Assembly (NCBI GenBank): GCA_028685945.1 | Contig: JAQUCZ010000044.1 | Coordinates: 1-7,432 of the forward strand | Source: Sulfurimonadaceae bacterium | GTDB taxonomy: Bacteria > Campylobacterota > Campylobacteria > Campylobacterales > Sulfurimonadaceae | Direction: 5' to 3' | Length of the DNA stretch: 7,432 nucleotides | Shown here: positions 6,406 to 7,432 of the stretch, one piece after another | How the letters are laid out: each line of letters starts with the position of its first letter | Position numbering within the stretch: position 1 is the stretch's first letter | The notes under the pieces: generated by a model | Told to the model about the DNA's origin: nothing | The model's input: the letters and a program-made list of their open reading frames with translations, nothing else | Databases searched by the model: none | Made by a program: the position numbers and the translations under genes

Positions 6406-6409
6406 AAAA
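6375..6409. other. Four phased A-tracts (probable curved DNA) before the dCMP deaminase start
   Basis: Runs of A occur at 6375-6378, 6383-6389, 6393-6399 and 6404-6409. Their centres are about 9.5, 10 and 10.5 bases apart, close to one helical turn, which is the known condition for intrinsic DNA bending. The tract ends two bases before the ATG. In the RNA the same bases would be an unstructured A-rich leader. Confidence 0.6.
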
Positions 6410-6411
6410 CG

Positions 6412-6855
6412 ATGTTAAGCGACGAAAACTTTATCAATATAGCATTTGAAATAGCCAAAGCTTCCAAGTGTGTCTCCAAGCAAGTGGGTGCCGTGATCGT
6501 CAAAGACGGAAGGGTGCTTAGTACGGGGTACAACGGTACCCCTGCAGGGTATATCAACTGCAGCGAACATTGGGAGGGACAATACACGAAAGAGCACCAC
6601 GAGTGGTCGAAAACCTATGAGATCCACGCGGAGATGAATGCGATTATTTGGGCGGCTCGCAAGGGGATAAGTATCGAGGATGCGACCATCTACGTGACGC
6701 TCGAGCCTTGCAGCGAGTGCAGTAAAAACATCATCGCCAGCGGCATCAAGCGTATCGTGTATGCAAAGCCTTACGAACACAACCATTCCGAGATCATCTC
6801 CAAGTTTATTAAAGACAACGGGGTAGTGATACAACAGCTCAAAAAAGAGGATTAA
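6412..6855 (+). CDS. dCMP deaminase, zinc-dependent cytidine deaminase family
   Basis: It converts dCMP to dUMP, which feeds thymidylate synthesis. It has 147 residues. The catalytic zinc site is His72 and Glu74 in the HAE motif (EIHAEMNAI), with Cys100 and Cys103 in PCSEC. TGYNGTPAGYINC at 38-50 is typical of dCMP deaminases (ComEB and phage T4 types) and separates it from TadA tRNA adenosine deaminases; no reductase domain is present, against RibD. Cys20, Cys50, His62 and Glu70 match the spacing of the second, structural zinc site I recall from the T4 enzyme. The start at 6412 fits the family, but there is no Shine-Dalgarno sequence, only an A-rich leader. The TAA stop at 6853-6855 overlaps the stop of the convergent ArsC-family gene. 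I recall C. jejuni and H. pylori carrying dcd (dCTP deaminase) near accB instead, so another dUMP route may occupy the same place here. Confidence 0.9.
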   Translation: MLSDENFINIAFEIAKASKCVSKQVGAVIVKDGRVLSTGYNGTPAGYINCSEHWEGQYTKEHHEWSKTYEIHAEMNAIIWAARKGISIEDATIYVTLEPCSECSKNIIASGIKRIVYAKPYEHNHSEIISKFIKDNGVVIQQLKKED

Positions 6856-7205
6856 TTCTTTAAAAAATTCTCAACGAGGCTCGGCGGGCGGGCAATGATC
6901 GCTTTGTCCCCTTTTACAATAATAGGACGTTCTATAAGTTTAGGGTGCTCTACCATCGCTTCGATAAGCTTCTCTTCGTTTGTTTCGTTTTTCAAATCAA
7001 GCTCTTTGTAGATATCCTCTTTGGTTCGCATCATCTCTTTGGCATGGCAGCCTAATTTGCCGAGCAGCTCTTTGAGGGTTTCTTCGGTCAGTGGGATTTC
7101 AAGATATTTAAACACCTCTTTATCGCATCCCGATTGCTCCAACATGCCAAGAGCTTCGCGCGATTTTGAACATTTGGGGTTATGCCATATTGCTATTTTT
7201 TTCAT
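6852..7205 (-). CDS. arsC: ArsC/YfgD-family thioredoxin-fold reductase
   Basis: A small cytoplasmic protein of the glutaredoxin-linked arsenate reductase family, which reduces arsenate to arsenite through one N-terminal cysteine. It has 117 residues, close to the usual length for YfgD-like members and shorter than plasmid ArsC (about 141). HNPKCSKSR at 8-16 carries the reactive Cys12. Arg60, Arg93 (in LIERPIIV) and Arg106 (in IARPPS) correspond to the three anion-binding arginines of E. coli ArsC at 60, 94 and 107, so the active site appears intact. No arsR, arsB or acr3 gene is nearby, and the HNP-CSKSRE and KEDIYKELDL stretches resemble the housekeeping YfgD type as I remember it. Arsenate reduction is therefore possible but unproven. 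A strong AAGGAGA site lies 4 bases before the ATG at 7205. The stop overlaps that of the dCMP deaminase gene. Confidence 0.88.
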   Translation of the reverse strand: MKKIAIWHNPKCSKSREALGMLEQSGCDKEVFKYLEIPLTEETLKELLGKLGCHAKEMMRTKEDIYKELDLKNETNEEKLIEAMVEHPKLIERPIIVKGDKAIIARPPSLVENFLKN

Positions 7206-7228
7206 CGAGTCTCCTTTTTTTTCGCGAC

Positions 7229-7243
7229 ATTTTACACTATAAT
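7229..7243. promoter_or_regulatory. Divergent promoter for the ArsC-family gene (-) and the GAF-domain gene (+)
   Basis: The 69-base spacer holds a perfect TATAAT on the plus strand at 7238-7243, about 31 bases before the GAF gene start. On the minus strand there is TAAAAT (complement of 7229-7234), 23 bases before the ArsC-family start. No clear -35 boxes are visible. The two boxes lie within 15 bases, so the promoters probably face each other or overlap. Confidence 0.45.
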
Positions 7244-7274
7244 TGTTCCCATTAAAAAAACAGGGGTTAATGGC

Positions 7275-7432
7275 ATGAAATACGAAACAACCTATTCAAA
7301 ATTAGCCGATTTCGGAAAAGAACTTTTAAGCAAAACCTCGCTTGAAGAGGGGTTGCCTATGATTGCCAAATATGCAAAAGGGGTGATCGGAGCCGATCGT
7401 TGCTCCATTTTTATCAACGATCCAAAAAAAAA
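7275..7432 (+). CDS. N-terminus of a probable GAF-domain protein, cut by window end
   Basis: Only the first 52 residues are present: M-K-Y-E-T-T-Y-S-K-L, then ADFGKELLSKTSLEEGLPMI, then AKYAKGVIGADRCSIFINDP. The pattern of a helix, a short -SLEEGLP- turn, a second helix and then GADRCSIFIND is typical of the start of a GAF sensory domain, as found in front of diguanylate cyclase, histidine kinase or phosphodiesterase domains. The output domain lies beyond the window, so no specific role can be given. The start at 7275 is supported by AGGGG 8 bases upstream. The upstream ATG at 7270 reads Met-Ala-stop and overlaps this start, so it is not the gene's start. The frame remains open to the last base; a run of A ends the window. 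Confidence 0.75.
   Translation, partial: MKYETTYSKLADFGKELLSKTSLEEGLPMIAKYAKGVIGADRCSIFINDPKK

Noticed and set aside
3128..7205. A possible defence, CRISPR or mobile-element system
   Set aside because: No repeats arrays, transposase, integrase, nuclease or toxin-like genes are present; every gene fits a housekeeping family.

Overview
The window looks like chromosomal DNA from a Campylobacterota (epsilonproteobacterial) chemolithotroph, most like the Sulfuricurvum/Sulfurimonas group. The reasons are: a GltX that resembles the Helicobacter GluRS1 type, a short SurA-like periplasmic chaperone next to it, an accB-accC pair close by, a small c-type cytochrome with a C-terminal CxxCH, and moderate GC with AT-rich spacers. 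From memory, Campylobacter jejuni has a similar order (gltX, SurA-like Cj1289, accC, accB, then a deoxycytidine deaminase gene). The placement is inference, not a database result.

Layout. From 1 to 3030, on the minus strand, gltX is followed after 50 bases by a type I ABC exporter that runs off the left edge. The spacer between them holds two overlapping, mutually exclusive 10-bp hairpins. From 3128 to 4429, on the plus strand, come a secreted SurA-like chaperone and a small secreted cytochrome, each with its own start signals. From 4487 to 6280, on the minus strand, lies an accB-accC operon with a 3-base gap, ending in a hairpin-rich stretch that faces the cytochrome gene. A 131-base divergent spacer follows, with a TATAAT that can serve both strands, a possible 17-codon leader ORF and four A-tracts phased at about 10 bp. 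Next is a dCMP deaminase (plus), whose stop overlaps the stop of a convergent ArsC/YfgD-family gene (minus). A second divergent promoter spacer leads to the start of a gene (plus) with a probable GAF domain, cut by the right edge.

Function. The content is mostly housekeeping: tRNA charging, envelope export, outer-membrane protein biogenesis, periplasmic electron transfer, the first step of fatty-acid synthesis (biotin carboxylase plus biotin carrier), dUMP supply for thymidylate, and a thiol reductase-like protein. I see no transposase, phage gene, CRISPR array, toxin-antitoxin pair, tRNA or rRNA, and no spacer longer than 300 bases without a gene. I found no convincing new multi-gene system. 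The unexplained structure is in the spacers: the alternative hairpins before the ABC gene, and the phased A-tract leader of a gene with no visible Shine-Dalgarno sequence.
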